Below, one piece after another: positions 53,503 to 64,000 of a stretch of DNA of 64,000 nt (the stretch's first letter is position 1; each line of letters opens with the position of its first letter). The notes beneath the pieces are model-generated. The model saw only the letters and a list, made by a program, of their open reading frames with translations, did no database searches and was not told the origin of the DNA. The position numbers and the translations under genes are program-made. This stretch comes from Megascapheus bottae (taxonomy: Eukaryota; Chordata; Mammalia; Rodentia; Geomyidae): positions 1,447,001 through 1,511,000 of the forward strand of contig JANJXV010000017.1 of assembly GCA_024803745.1 (NCBI GenBank). Reading direction: 5' to 3'.

Positions 53503-53657
53503 GGGCCAGGAGCATGGCCTAGTAGTAGAGTGCTTGCCTATCATTCAAAAAGCCCTGGATTTGATTCCTTGATATCATATACACAGAAAAAGCCAAAAGT
53601 GGTGTTCATGGATCAAGTGTTATAATAGTATCCTTGAGAAAGCCCAAGGACAGTTAG
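53503..53657 (+). mobile_element. IDL-Geo-like SINE, 3' truncated
   Basis: Left unit, linker and start of the right unit are present. It ends at CCAAGGACAGTTAG with no tail. Confidence 0.82.
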
Positions 53658-53892
53658 AATTCATGTGAGGGGCTAAATTACATGCATGCATTTCATATAC
53701 ATGCCTATATGTGTTTATATATGTATGTATACCTATGTTTATTTGTATAAACATAATACATATACACGTGTATTTTATATCTTTAGATATAGTTTGAGAA
53801 GCATGAATCCATAAGCAAATTTTAAACGTATATAGTCTGGGCTTGCTATTCTACTTCTGGGTATTCTCCTAAGATAATAATGAGACTGGAAT

Positions 53893-54390
53893 CTTGAGGA
53901 AGATGGCAGAAATGCAGCTGGGTTCTAACTGAGCTCTTTCCAAGAAACCTGTTCTAGCATCCCAATGAAAAGTGCACAGTTAGAGGCTCACACCCAGTGA
54001 GTCATAATAGTACAGAGATTTTGATCTGAGAGGAAAAAGTCAGGCAGTCTACGTAAGAAGACTGATTTGAGCACATGCTGGTGACAGTGGTCATGGTGGT
54101 GGACAGACACAACTGGGGAAAAGCACCAAATTCACAGTGTACTTGTCTTTTCACTCACCTCCAGTGCAAACTGGATGACTAGGAGCAGAAATCAATATCC
54201 TTCTGGCCACAGATGGATACAGATCACAGACATTCCAGAAAACCAAAAATAAGCTTGAATACCACACAAAAGACATCTTTACTTGTTCTAACAAAACAGC
54301 ATCTAGAAGGGAGCCGTTCCCGCCCTCCTGAGAAAAACCACAATCTTTGATCCTGGCATAGACCTTGACAGATCAATTAGCAGATAACTC
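53893..54390 (+). mobile_element. L1 5' UTR joined directly to ORF2
   Basis: It begins with TTGAGGAAGATGGCAG, the L1 5'-end/YY1-type motif, and runs about 500 bp without an ORF1. The sequence then becomes ORF2 endonuclease text (AGVIIISEN). Confidence 0.75.
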
Positions 54391-55195
54391 GGGCTGGAGT
54401 TATCATAATATCAGAAAATAATAGGCTTTAACTTAAAATTAATGACAAGAGATAAAGGATATTACTTACTAGTAAATGAATCTCTCCCACTGGAGGATAT
54501 AACAATTCTAAATATCTATATAACAAACACTGTAACACCAAAATTCATCAAAGAAATACTACTTATCCTAAAATCACATGTAGATCTAAATACATTGATA
54601 GTTGATGACTTTAACACACCACTGTCACCTCTGGGTAGACCAACCTGGCAAAAACTCAGTAGAGAAAACTCAGAACTGAACAATTGCATAGACTAACTAG
54701 ATTTAACAGACATTCACAGAATACTTCACTCAGTGGCATCACAACGTATGTTCTTCTTGGCAGCAAATGGAACATTCTCCAAATGAGACCACATTTTATG
54801 TTACAAAGCAAATCTGTGAAAATTCAGATACTGAAATTACTCCCTGCATTCTATCACACACTACATGGAATAAAATTAGACCTCAACACCAAAAGCCAGT
54901 TGGTCCTTGAAGAGATCAGAAAGCAAATTCAAATGTTTATGGTATTTAACAAAAATAAACATTCAAAATACTAGCTTCTCTGGGACACAACAAAGGCAGT
55001 ACTCAGAGGAAAATTTATAGCTCTGAGTCTCGGCATCAACAAATTGAGAAAATATCAAACCAAAAATTTAATGACACACCTTAAGCCCCAATGCAGTCGA
55101 CAGAAACAAGTAACTGAAATTAGCAAAGATTAAAAAAACAAAGACTTGATTCTTTGAAAAATTAGCAAAACTGACAGATTCCTAGTAAATCTGAG

Positions 55196-55239
<44 letters not shown>

Positions 55240-57310
55240 TGAGAGAGAGAGAGAGAGAGAGAGAAACATCCAAATAAATGGAAACAGAGCTGAGAATAGG
55301 AACATCATGACAGAAACAAGAAAGATTCAGAACATTATAAGGGAATATTTTACAAACCTATATGCTAACAAATCTGAGAATCAGGAAGAAATGAAAGAAT
55401 TTCTAGCAAACATTGATACATTCAAGCTAAACCAAGATTTCAACTAACTAAATAGACCCATAGTAAATATTGAGATAGAAATGGCAATAAAAAGATCTCC
55501 CATCCAGGAAAAGCCCAGGACCATATGAATTCACAGCTGAGTTCTATAAGGCTTTCAAGGGAGAATTCACCCCAATACTCCTCAAATACTTAATGAAACT
55601 GAAAGTGAAGGATCGATACAAAGCATATTCTTTGAGGTCAGCAAAACCCTTATACCAAAACCAGAAAGGGGCCCATAAAAAAAGAGAACTATAGACCTAT
55701 TTCTTTAATGAATATTGACGCAAAACATCTCAATAAAATTCTAGCCAACTAACTTCAACAACTAATCAAAAAACTCATACGCTGATGAAATGGGATTCAT
55801 TCCAGGAATGTAAAGCTGCTTCAATATACAGAAGTCAATTAATGTAATTCAACATATCAGTAGGAGCAAGGACAAGAACAACGTGATCATCTCAATAGAT
55901 TCAGAAAAAAACACTTGACAGAATCTAACACTGCTTTGTGATGATAGCTCTGGAGAAACCATAATTCATGGAACATTCCTTAACCTAATAAAGGCTGTAT
56001 ACAACAGACCATAATGGGCATTATATGTAATGATGAAAAGTAAAAACCATTTCTTCTAAAATCAGAAATGAGACAAGGATATCAGCTCTCTCTACTCTTC
56101 AATATAATATAGGAATTCCTAGCCAGATTAATAAGGCATAAAGCAGATCCAAATAGGGAAAGAAAAACTAAAAGCAGATCCAAATAGGGAAAGAAAAACT
56201 AAAACTGTCCCTCTTTGCAGATGACCTGATTCTGTATTTAAAGAACCCCAGGGGATCCCCTCCCAAGTTATTCCAGCTGATCTGAAACTTCAGAGTTTAA
56301 ATTAATCCACAAGAATCAATGGCTTTTCTGCATGCCAACAATGAAAGAGTGAGGCTGAAATCAGAAACATAGCTCCTTTTGTAACAGTCTCAAAAGTAAA
56401 ATACCTAGGATTTAACTTAACCAAATAAGTAAAGGACGTCTAAGATGAAAACTTTAAAAACTTGAAAATGGAAACTAAAGCAGATTAAAGATGGGTGAAA
56501 ATTTCTCATGTTCCTGGCTTGGAATATCTTGGAAATTACAATATTGCCCAAAGCTATCTACAAATTCAATACAATACCCATCAATATTCCAGCAACATTC
56601 TTTAATGAAATAGAAGAAGCAATCCAAAAATTCATATGGAATGATAAAAGAATCTGAATAGCAAAAACCGTCCTTAGCAGGAAAAACACTTCTGGAGGAA
56701 TATAAATACTAAGCTTCAAACTCTATTTTAAAGCTGTAGTTATGAAAACAACTTGGTACTGCAAGGACAGGCCTGAGGAACAATTAAATACAATTAAAGA
56801 CCCAGAAATGATCTCACATGCTATGGCCACCTGATCTTTGACTAGGGAGCCAAAATTATCATATTGAAGCAACAACAAATAGTGGTGGCTGAATTGGCTA
56901 TATACATGTAGGAAACTGAAGTTAGAACCTTATATGTCACCCTGCATCAGCATCAACTTCAAATGATCAAAGACCTTAATGTAAGAGCAGATACCATGAA
57001 AATATTAAAGGAAGGGACAGGGAGAACACTAAGGTTTCTTACACAGACAAAACCTTCCTAAATAAAAATATAGAAACACAACAAATAAAAGAAAGGCTGG
57101 ATAAAGGGGATTGTATTAAACTCCAGAGCTTCTGCATGGCAATGGACATAGCTAACAAGATTTTTAAAAAGTCCCACAGACTAGGAGAAGATCTTCCCTA
57201 ACTACGCAAAAGACAAGGACCTCACATCATATAAATCAAAATTTACCTAGAGCTCAAAAATTTAACCCCTCCTAAACAAATCCTTAAGGAAACAACCACC
57301 ACATTAATAA
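54391..57310 (+). pseudogene. L1 ORF2 lacking its N-terminus and C-terminus
   Basis: Starts mid-endonuclease, with the first ~70-80 residues and the QETH glutamate missing. It shows ITILNIY and LIVDDFNTPLSPLGRP (frame 54442-54696), then linker, polymerase fingers (KKSPGPYEFTAEFYK near 55515) and an intact F-A-D-D ([11 protein letters not shown] near 56215). A (GA)n array (55196-55264) and a 31-bp tandem duplication (56141-56202) lie inside. It stops before the Cys/His region and joins a 3' UTR at about 57310. Many frameshifts. Confidence 0.88.
55196..55264. repeat. (GA)n microsatellite
   Basis: GA array with a few interruptions inside L1 ORF2. Confidence 0.96.
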
Positions 57311-57465
57311 CTTGGGAGTGAGGACTGAGGGGAGGGATAATGGGAAAATAATGAGGGATGGGATAACAATGTTGAGAAGTAATGCACTATTTAACTTATG
57401 AATGTAACTGTAATCCCTCTATATATCACCCTGACAATAACATTTTTTAAATTGAAAATTCTCTC
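57311..57465 (+). mobile_element. 3' UTR end of the ORF1-less L1
   Basis: GGAGGGATAATGGGAAAATA, GAAGTAATGCACTATTTAAC and CTATATATCACCCTGACAAT are the older L1 3'-end variant in sense orientation. Confidence 0.8.
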
Positions 57466-57489
57466 TTTTTGAATCACTTTTTAATGCAA

Positions 57490-57832
57490 TTTTTATTTTT
57501 GATTTTCTAATTCACTTTTATTGTCAAGGTGGTGTACAGAGGAGTTACAGTTACATACATAAGGCAATGAATACATTTCTTGTAGAACACTGTTATTCCT
57601 TCCTGTTTTTCCCAATTTTTTCCATCCACCACCTCCAAAGTTGTAAAGTTTATTTCCAACATATTGTCCTATGAATATCTCTTCTATATTGATTCACCCC
57701 ATCCTTTGACCTTTGCTTCATCTTCTTGTTTTTCCTCTTCCCTTCCCTAATTGGAATAAACAAACAAATGTCTATACAATACACTATGTACCAAAGTCAG
57801 ATACAGTAACAATAGAGGATAAGCTAAAAAGG
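57490..57832 (-). mobile_element. Old L1 3' UTR, tail-to-tail with the preceding L1
   Basis: CACTTTTATTGTCAAGGTGG, GGAGTTACAGTTACATACAT and AAGTTGTAAAGTTTATTTCC match the 3' UTR in reverse orientation. Truncated before ORF2. Confidence 0.82.
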
Positions 57833-57839
57833 GGAAAAA

Positions 57840-58560
57840 AAGCCTAAAGAAAAAAATGAATTTTCTATTCTGAATGTTTTCTCTTTCATTCTCTTTGGCA
57901 TCACCAAACTCAAAGACTTGCATTTTCTAGGAAAGCACCTCTAACCCATAGATGGTATACATTATTTTATAATAATTGATGGCCAAAAGATGAAAATAGC
58001 TCTAGATGTGACCCTGTTTCCGACACCTCAGTCATACATACCTCTCCTCCTAGACTTCCTATATTTCTTTACAAGTAGGTAGAAAAGGTGACCCTGTGCC
58101 ACCAAACCTTCCAGATGTTTCTTTATTTTGGACCTGTGTGTGTGCAGGCAGCATGGTGCCTATAAAAGTTGGTTTATCAAACAGAGTAAAGCCATCTCAT
58201 TAATGTATGTTTCGTACTACAAAAAGAAATCTACTTTTGTTCTGAAACAAGAGCAAATATAACATCATTTGCAGTGGAAAGATGTGCTGGAAGCTAAAGT
58301 AATCACTTTCCTACTTCTACAAATGTACTTGATACACTTTGTCCTAGAAACTGAGAAAAGAAAAATTTTAAATAAAATTTTAGTATCATTGTAGTTCCCT
58401 TTGCACTAAAAACTGAGGTAATGGAGATATATCAAAGACTGAGGAGAATCTAATCAAGACAGACTAGGGTTTCCCTTCCATCCCTAGGGTTATCCTAAAG
58501 AGGAAAGAGATTTAATATTCCTAAACTAGAGTGAGATTTCAAAATATCTTCAGTAGCGGC
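57840..58560. other. Unassigned DNA
   Basis: Single-copy-looking; nothing recognised. Confidence 0.45.
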
Positions 58561-58565
58561 ATTAC

Positions 58566-59755
58566 ACTTGCCAGCAAGATATATAGAAAGCCTACAGAGT
58601 GGGAGAAGGTCTTTGCTAGCCATACAACAAAGGCCTTATATCTAAAAAATACTGACAGCTCAAAAAATTAAATCCCTCAAAAACAAATCTGCATAGAAAC
58701 AATCATCCCACTAAAAGATGGTTTAAAGACGTAAAGAGAGGCTTCTCTGAAGAGGAAATAAGAATGTCCAATAGACAATAGGACAATAGGAAGAAATGCT
58801 CAATATCTCTGGCCATAAAGAAATACAAATCAAAACAACTTTGAGATTCTACCTTACCACATTTAGAATGGTCATTATCAAGAAATCTAACAACAACAAA
58901 TGTTGGCAGAGATGTGGCCAAAAGGGATGCTACTACATTGTTGGTAGTAGTGTAAACTTGTTCAACTACTCTGGAAAACAGTGTGGCTATTCCTCAGAAG
59001 ACTAAATATAGACTCCCTTATGACCTAGAAATCCTACTCCTGGGCACATGCCCACATATCCAAAAATAAGGCCATACTGAATCTACCACCACAGCTATGT
59101 TCATTGCAGCATTATTTACCATAACTAAGATATGGAACCAACCCAGATGCCCCTCAGAAGATGAATGGATCAAGAGTATGTGGTAAATAAATACACAGTG
59201 GAATTCTATGTTACCATCAGATATGATGACATTGCCCCTTATGTAAGTAAATAGAAAGGCTTGGAAAAAATTATATTAAGGAACACAGGCTCCATGGTTT
59301 CCTTCATTTGTAATTATTAGTGCATGTCTAAGGTTTTCCTAGCAGAGGAGATTTTGAGAAGAATTTATCAAAAGCTATGTGCATGTGGCCATATAGGATG
59401 AGGCTTTTAGAAATGAACTTCAGGACTGGTAAACAAGAGTTTTATCCTTATGGTAGTTGTTTTAAATGATCAAGGGAAGATATTTCTTTACTCTTTTTTC
59501 TCTTTTTCTTTTTTCTCTTCCTTCTGGTTTATCCTCTGCTGTTGCTGTATCTGACTTTGGTACGTGGTGTATTATATATACATTTATTTGCTTATTTGAA
59601 TCATGAAAGGGAAAGAGAAAAACAAGATGATGAGTCAAAAGACAAAGGATGAACCAGTGCACCAGCAATGTGCATGAGACAATATGTCGGAAATGAACAC
59701 TACAACTTGGGAAAGTGGGATAAAAACATGAGAAGTGGTATGGTGGTGTCCTTTC
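58566..59755 (+). mobile_element. 5'-truncated L1: ORF2 C-terminus and 3' UTR
   Basis: Starts in the segment before the Cys/His region (CCAGCAAGATATATAGAAAG). The frame 58796-59005 reads [15 protein letters not shown] and CWQRCGQKGC, then is frameshifted. The 3' UTR continues to GACAATATGTCGGAAATGAA and stops near 59755. No clear poly(A) remains. Confidence 0.8.
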
Positions 59756-60149
59756 TTGTGCTGAACTCTTTTGATGTGATCCCATTTGTCTGTATTTCCT
59801 TGTGGCCTTGTGAAAAATGTCCGCATATATCCTATGGTCCTGAAGCTTTCTTCTATGTTATCTTCTAATAGTTTCCTGTTTCAAGTTTTATATTTTGATG
59901 TTTACTCCATTCTGATTTTCATTGCTGAACGTGTGTATATCTAGTTTTCCTAGGAAAAGATGCTATATTATTGATGTTGTAATTGATTATAAGTAACAGG
60001 GCCTGCCTCAAAAATCATGCTTATTATCTGGCATACTAAAAATTCACTTGGACAGTAGACTTGGGTACCAATGACAACGGAGCAGTACCAGCAAGGAGAG
60101 AAAGACAAAGTCTATCTTGCTGCTCAACTTTGATTTTGTTTTTAATTTG

Positions 60150-60232
60150 GTGGTATTGGGAATTGAACTTAGAAGCTTTGAGCTTGCCAGAGAGAGATTC
60201 TAGCATTCTACTCCTTTAACAACACCACAAGC
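60150..60232 (-). mobile_element. ID-like SINE remnant
   Basis: Minus strand GGCTTGTGGTGTTGTTAAAG, then TTCAATTCCCAATACCACC resembles a decayed ID-type unit. Confidence 0.45.
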
Positions 60233-60234
60233 CT

Positions 60235-61330
60235 TGCCACTCCATCTTCATGCTCGTTTCTTTCATGCTTCTAAGCAGATGTCTAGTTGCCTTTTAGGAC
60301 ACTTAATTCTTTACTTATTTCTAGCAGGATAAGAGGGCTAGATGGCTTCTTTCTCAACTCTGATCTAAGCTATACTCCTATGCTGTGTGAGTAGGCTCTG
60401 AGTTCATATTTCTGTGACTGAATGTTATCAGGAAAATGGATGGTTTCAATGACAGACACTAACTAAGATCTACAATATGTCTGAAGAAAGATCGCCATTC
60501 CCTGAGTCACAAGGTTGTATGGTACATCACAGGAAAAACTGATTGCCCATTGTTATGTGAGAAAGTGTGAGATTGATGTGGGATGGATGAGTAGCCCTGT
60601 ATTTCACCATCTTATAAATGGGATTATGGCCTGAGTAACAACCAATTACTACTTTGTACATCCTCATAGGTATATAAACAAATGTTGTATTGCACAAAAT
60701 GCTATTACACAAATGCAAATAGATTTTATGCTTTGAACTGAAATTTCTTCATTTATAACTAATATCGTAAGTTGCAATGTGTTCACTTAACTTGTATTTG
60801 AGTCTTTATTGAAGTGAGTCAAGCATCATGAGGAAAAAGGGAACTCACGTATAACCTTACAGCGTAGAAGCAACTTCACTTCCTATTTGGGGCACTCAGC
60901 ATATTTATGGACAGCAGGAAACATTAATGGAGAAATGGGAAACAATTATTGCAAAGGAAGGGGAGCATAAGGAATATTGAAGACATGGTATAAAATTGAA
61001 TACCTGCAAATGATCCCACTGGAATAAGATGGCTGGGGATGTATGCACCACATCAACATTATGGAGGAAGGCTTGCTCCCAAGGATGTTAATTCATTGGC
61101 ATTTCCGGTTTGCTACAGATACAAACTGAAGGATGTTCAGGAAACTCTTGGAAAAAAACTTTGCCAAAACATGCTGATTCTGACAGGTGGAAGCTAGTGT
61201 CTAGTGAGATAACAAATGTGGAGGCTCATGGGTGGGGCCCTGAGAGAGTCATATATATGTATATATGTTTTCATTATCAAATGGGAATTTGTAAGACAAC
61301 ATATATGTATGCATAGGTACTTCATGTGTG
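60235..61330. other. Unassigned DNA
   Basis: No recognised feature. Short frames on both strands look random. Confidence 0.45.
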
Positions 61331-61334
61331 TCTG

Positions 61335-61530
61335 TGTGAACTTAAACTCAGGGTCTGTGTCCTCCTTTTTTTTTGTCAACGGCTGATGCTGTACCACTTG
61401 AACCACATCTCCACTTTGGTTTTTTGGTGGATAAATAGACTTCTTCCTGGGCTGTCTTTGAACTTCTCTTCTCAGATCTCAACCTCATGAGTGGCTTACA
61501 TGTAGGTATAAATCACCGGTGCCTAATCCT
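61335..61530 (-). mobile_element. B1/Geo-like composite SINE
   Basis: CTGTACCACTTGAACCACAT, GGTGGATAAATAGAC and CAGATCTCAACCTCATGAGT in order. Confidence 0.75.
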
Positions 61531-61554
61531 AGTTATAGTTATCATTTTAATCCT

Positions 61555-61668
61555 AATTACATATTCTGTATGAAGAAACTGAGCCACCAAGAAAACATTT
61601 CCCCCAAGGTTGCATAGCTAGTAACTATCACATCAGGAATTCAGTCTTAGACTACTAATGGCTGGGAC
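61555..61668 (+). mobile_element. MIR SINE
   Basis: GAAGAAACTGAGCCACCAAG, CCCCAAGGTTGCATAGCTAG and TAACTATCACATCAGGAATT follow the sense MIR core closely. Confidence 0.8.
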
Positions 61669-61669
61669 T

Positions 61670-62865
61670 TGCTTCTTAAATCATGATATTGCTGGAAGCA
61701 GGATATATGTGCCTTTCTCAATGAAATTGTTTTATATCACTGGAGTACTATAAAAGGGCTTGTCTGTACTGCTTTTACTTTCTTGAATGTCACACTAGGG
61801 GAAAGGTCACATTGCCCTCTAGGATAAGCCTCCCTGTTCAGAATACAAATTTTTGATGGCTTTGTGTTTATGTGGAATGAGGGTTCTCAGTAATTGATAA
61901 CCTTTAAAGGACAGCATCTCTTTAAGCTAATGAAAGCAGAATTTAATTTTAAATGATTATACTCCTGTGTCCCCATGGTCACAGAGGCCACATCTAGGTT
62001 AGGAACTGTAAACACTAGCTCTCGGCATGATCATTCGTGCACAGCAAATGCCATGCACATTCAGGTTATTTCTCCTTTAATATATATTCTCCTATGAACA
62101 AGCCAGGTGTCTGGGGGGAGCATCACTTTATTTTACTGTTGCACATTTTTCACTTGACACTTCAATATTGCCTTTAGTATTGTTGTCTAATACATTTCAT
62201 TATCTTAAAGTGCATTATTCCCTGAGTTTGACAGTATATCTGGCATTGTACAATATGAGAGGAGAGAAAGTCCCATTGTGAAATGTGAGTGGCCATTCAT
62301 CTTTCAGTTCTATGTGGTGTACTGAGAATTAATATTGCTAAGAAAGGGGCAGAGAGAGCTAGAGGAATGGAGGTTGAAGGGCCTCCCTATGCCTTGGCTT
62401 CATACTAATCATGCTGAATATCTTTTTAAAAGACCTTCACTCTTTCTTGTTCTCATCATCATGGACACTCTTATAGTAATAGAGGAAGTGTGAATGGAAT
62501 GGGCTCTGTATTCAGAAGTCTTGTGTCCAAATTCCAGCTTTCCACATTCTTATTTATTTTATTTTTACATTGAGGATCATGTTCTGGGGTTGGCTTGCAC
62601 TGGTTTCTAAGAGTAGATATGACATTTCTTTTCAATTCCATGTCCAGTTTTATCATGTTAGCATCTTGGTATGCTATGTGTATACTGCTACCCAGAAAAA
62701 TCATACAATGGTTCCTCATGGTTTCTATTCAAATCATTCCCATTCAAGAGATTAACAAACTTCAATGATCATCAATTTATTATGTCTTTTTTGAAATGTG
62801 TATGTATGTAATCCTCTACCTTTCATCTTCTGAGTCTGATTGCTGTTGTTCAAGAAAGAATACAT
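61670..62865. other. Unassigned DNA
   Basis: Single-copy-looking; no supported gene or repeat. Confidence 0.45.
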
Positions 62866-62867
62866 TT

Positions 62868-63110
62868 GTCAGCTGAGTGGCAGTGGCTCATGCCTCTATG
62901 CCTAGTTTTTTAAGAGCCTGAGATCTGAGGTTAGAGGTTCAAAGCCAGCATGGTCAGAAAAGTTTATGAAACTTTTGTCTTCAGTTAGTCACCCCAAAAA
63001 GCCAAGAAGTGGAACTATGGCTCAAGTAGTAGAGCTCCATCCTTGAGTGAGGAAAGTAAGGGACAGTTACTATGCTTTGAGTTCAACCTAGCATACATGA
63101 GGCCTTAGCT
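62868..63110 (+). mobile_element. B1/Geo-like composite SINE
   Basis: GCAGTGGCTCATGCCTCTAT (head), CTTCAGTTAGTCACCCC (middle), CTATGGCTCAAGTAGTAGAG and GAGTTCAACC (right unit). Confidence 0.85.
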
Positions 63111-63184
63111 TCCACACTCAGAAACAAAGGAGAGAATAACTATGAATCAATTCTCAAATGAGAAAATCAAGTGCAGGAACAAAA

Positions 63185-63187
<3 letters not shown>

Positions 63188-63244
<57 letters not shown>

Positions 63245-63246
63245 GT
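63188..63246. repeat. (TG)n microsatellite
   Basis: Nearly pure TG array; see the adjacent duplication. Confidence 0.97.
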
Positions 63247-63347
63247 GATTCATGTTCTCTATTAAGTAGTATTTGACTCTATGATATGTGTGTGTATGTG
63301 TAGGTGTGTGTGTGATTCATGTTCTCTATTAAGTAGTGTTTGACTCT
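63241..63347. repeat. Tandem duplication next to the TG array
   Basis: GTGTGTGATTCATGTTCTCT plus the next 20 bases occurs at 63241-63280 and again at 63308-63347, period 67, one mismatch. Confidence 0.95.
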
Positions 63348-63609
63348 TTTATTTTTGTACATGGCTGAACACTGCAATATATAATATGGCAATCCACATT
63401 CATGTATGGCTATTGTAGTACAACTTTACTTGATCAATTGCTAGTGCAATTGAGTAGCTCCGTTTAAGTGAATTGGAATTTGCTGTAACTATAAATATAT
63501 ACTAGAAATTTAACAGTGAACAAGGCTTAATATTTTTGTATTGATCATATTAAGATGATGATATCCTGGTACAGTATTTTAAATGTAATATATTATAAAA
63601 ATGTTTTAT

Positions 63610-64000
63610 TCCTTCACATTGATTTCCTTGGGCTATTTACTGAATCATTACAAACTCAATGACTTACAGAGAACTTTAGCAAGTGGCTCATGTCTGCAAT
63701 GCTAGCCACTAAAGAGGTTGAGATCTAAGGATCTTGGTTTGAAGCTATCCCAAACAGACAAATTTTGAAGTCTCTTATCTCCAAACTAAGTACCAAAAAG
63801 CAAGAAGTAGAGATATGGTTCAAGTGATAGAGCACTAACCATGAAAACGAAAAGCCAGATGAGAGCACAAGGCTCTGAATTTAAGCTTCTGGACCAATGA
63901 AAACAACAAAAGAGGACTTTATTTTCTCACATTTCGGGAGGCCATCACTTCTTACTCAAGATGTAGTAGTGCTACTTCCTTCTGCAGATTTTAAGGGTTT
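63610..64000. mobile_element. Ancient mammal-wide repeat, split by a SINE
   Basis: TTGGGCTATTTACTGAATCA, TTACAAACTCAATGACTTAC on the left and ACTTTATTTTCTCACATTTC, GGGAGGCCATCACTTC on the right resemble the 'accacaaac...cttaaaacaac...tttattctctcacagtt' type of old repeat. It runs off the window end; family not assigned. Confidence 0.5.
63672..63892 (+). mobile_element. B1/Geo-like composite SINE
   Basis: AAGTGGCTCATGTCTGCAAT (head), CTTATCTCCAAACTAAGTACC (middle) and ATGGTTCAAGTGATAGAGC (right unit). Confidence 0.82.

Overview
The window looks like gene-free nuclear DNA from a rodent: AT-rich, CpG-poor and built almost entirely from interspersed repeats. I found no host exon, tRNA or rRNA gene. 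Nearly every long reading frame belongs to a LINE-1 (L1) element or to a microsatellite. The most frequent SINE is a dimer with an ID-like (tRNA-Ala-derived) left unit and a second Pol III-like right unit. That architecture matches the IDL-Geo SINE published for Geomyoidea (kangaroo rats, pocket mice, pocket gophers), so a heteromyid or geomyid source is my best guess. This rests on remembered family structure, not on a search. A second SINE family joins a B1/7SL-like head to the same kind of right unit.

Layout. 1-1.94 kb: no recognisable feature. 1.94-9.35 kb: an old plus-strand L1 with decayed ORF1 and ORF2, interrupted by two SINEs and a 5'-truncated L1. 9.34-10.2 kb: an ancient L1 fragment. 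10.2-26 kb: scattered SINEs, MIR remnants, a probable solo LTR (15.57-15.91 kb), an L1 3' end (18.3-18.6 kb), an ancient L1/HAL1-like block (20.7-22.5 kb) and microsatellites. 26.2-28.2 kb: an ancient L1 3' region split by a younger truncated L1 with a 236-codon open frame. 28-36.6 kb: SINEs, a MIR split by a SINE, and single-copy-looking DNA. 36.6-46 kb: the most structured locus. A twin-primed (internally inverted) L1 is itself interrupted by a much younger minus-strand L1 insertion with CpG-rich 5'UTR, nearly complete ORF1, damaged ORF2, a second internal 3'UTR and a candidate 3' transduction. 46-53.7 kb: dense nested SINEs, L1 3' ends, a 0.56-kb TA-rich tract and an unusual 37-bp SINE head flanked by target duplications. 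53.9-59.8 kb: an L1 missing ORF1, a tail-to-tail L1 3' end, then another truncated L1. 59.8-64 kb: mostly unassigned, with a MIR, a few SINEs and a duplicated segment beside a TG microsatellite.

No genes act together in a host pathway here. The relationships are parasitic: L1 proteins supply the enzymology, and SINE and L1 transcripts are the copied templates. The strongest observations come from the junctions: target-site duplications, inversion points and poly(A) sites.
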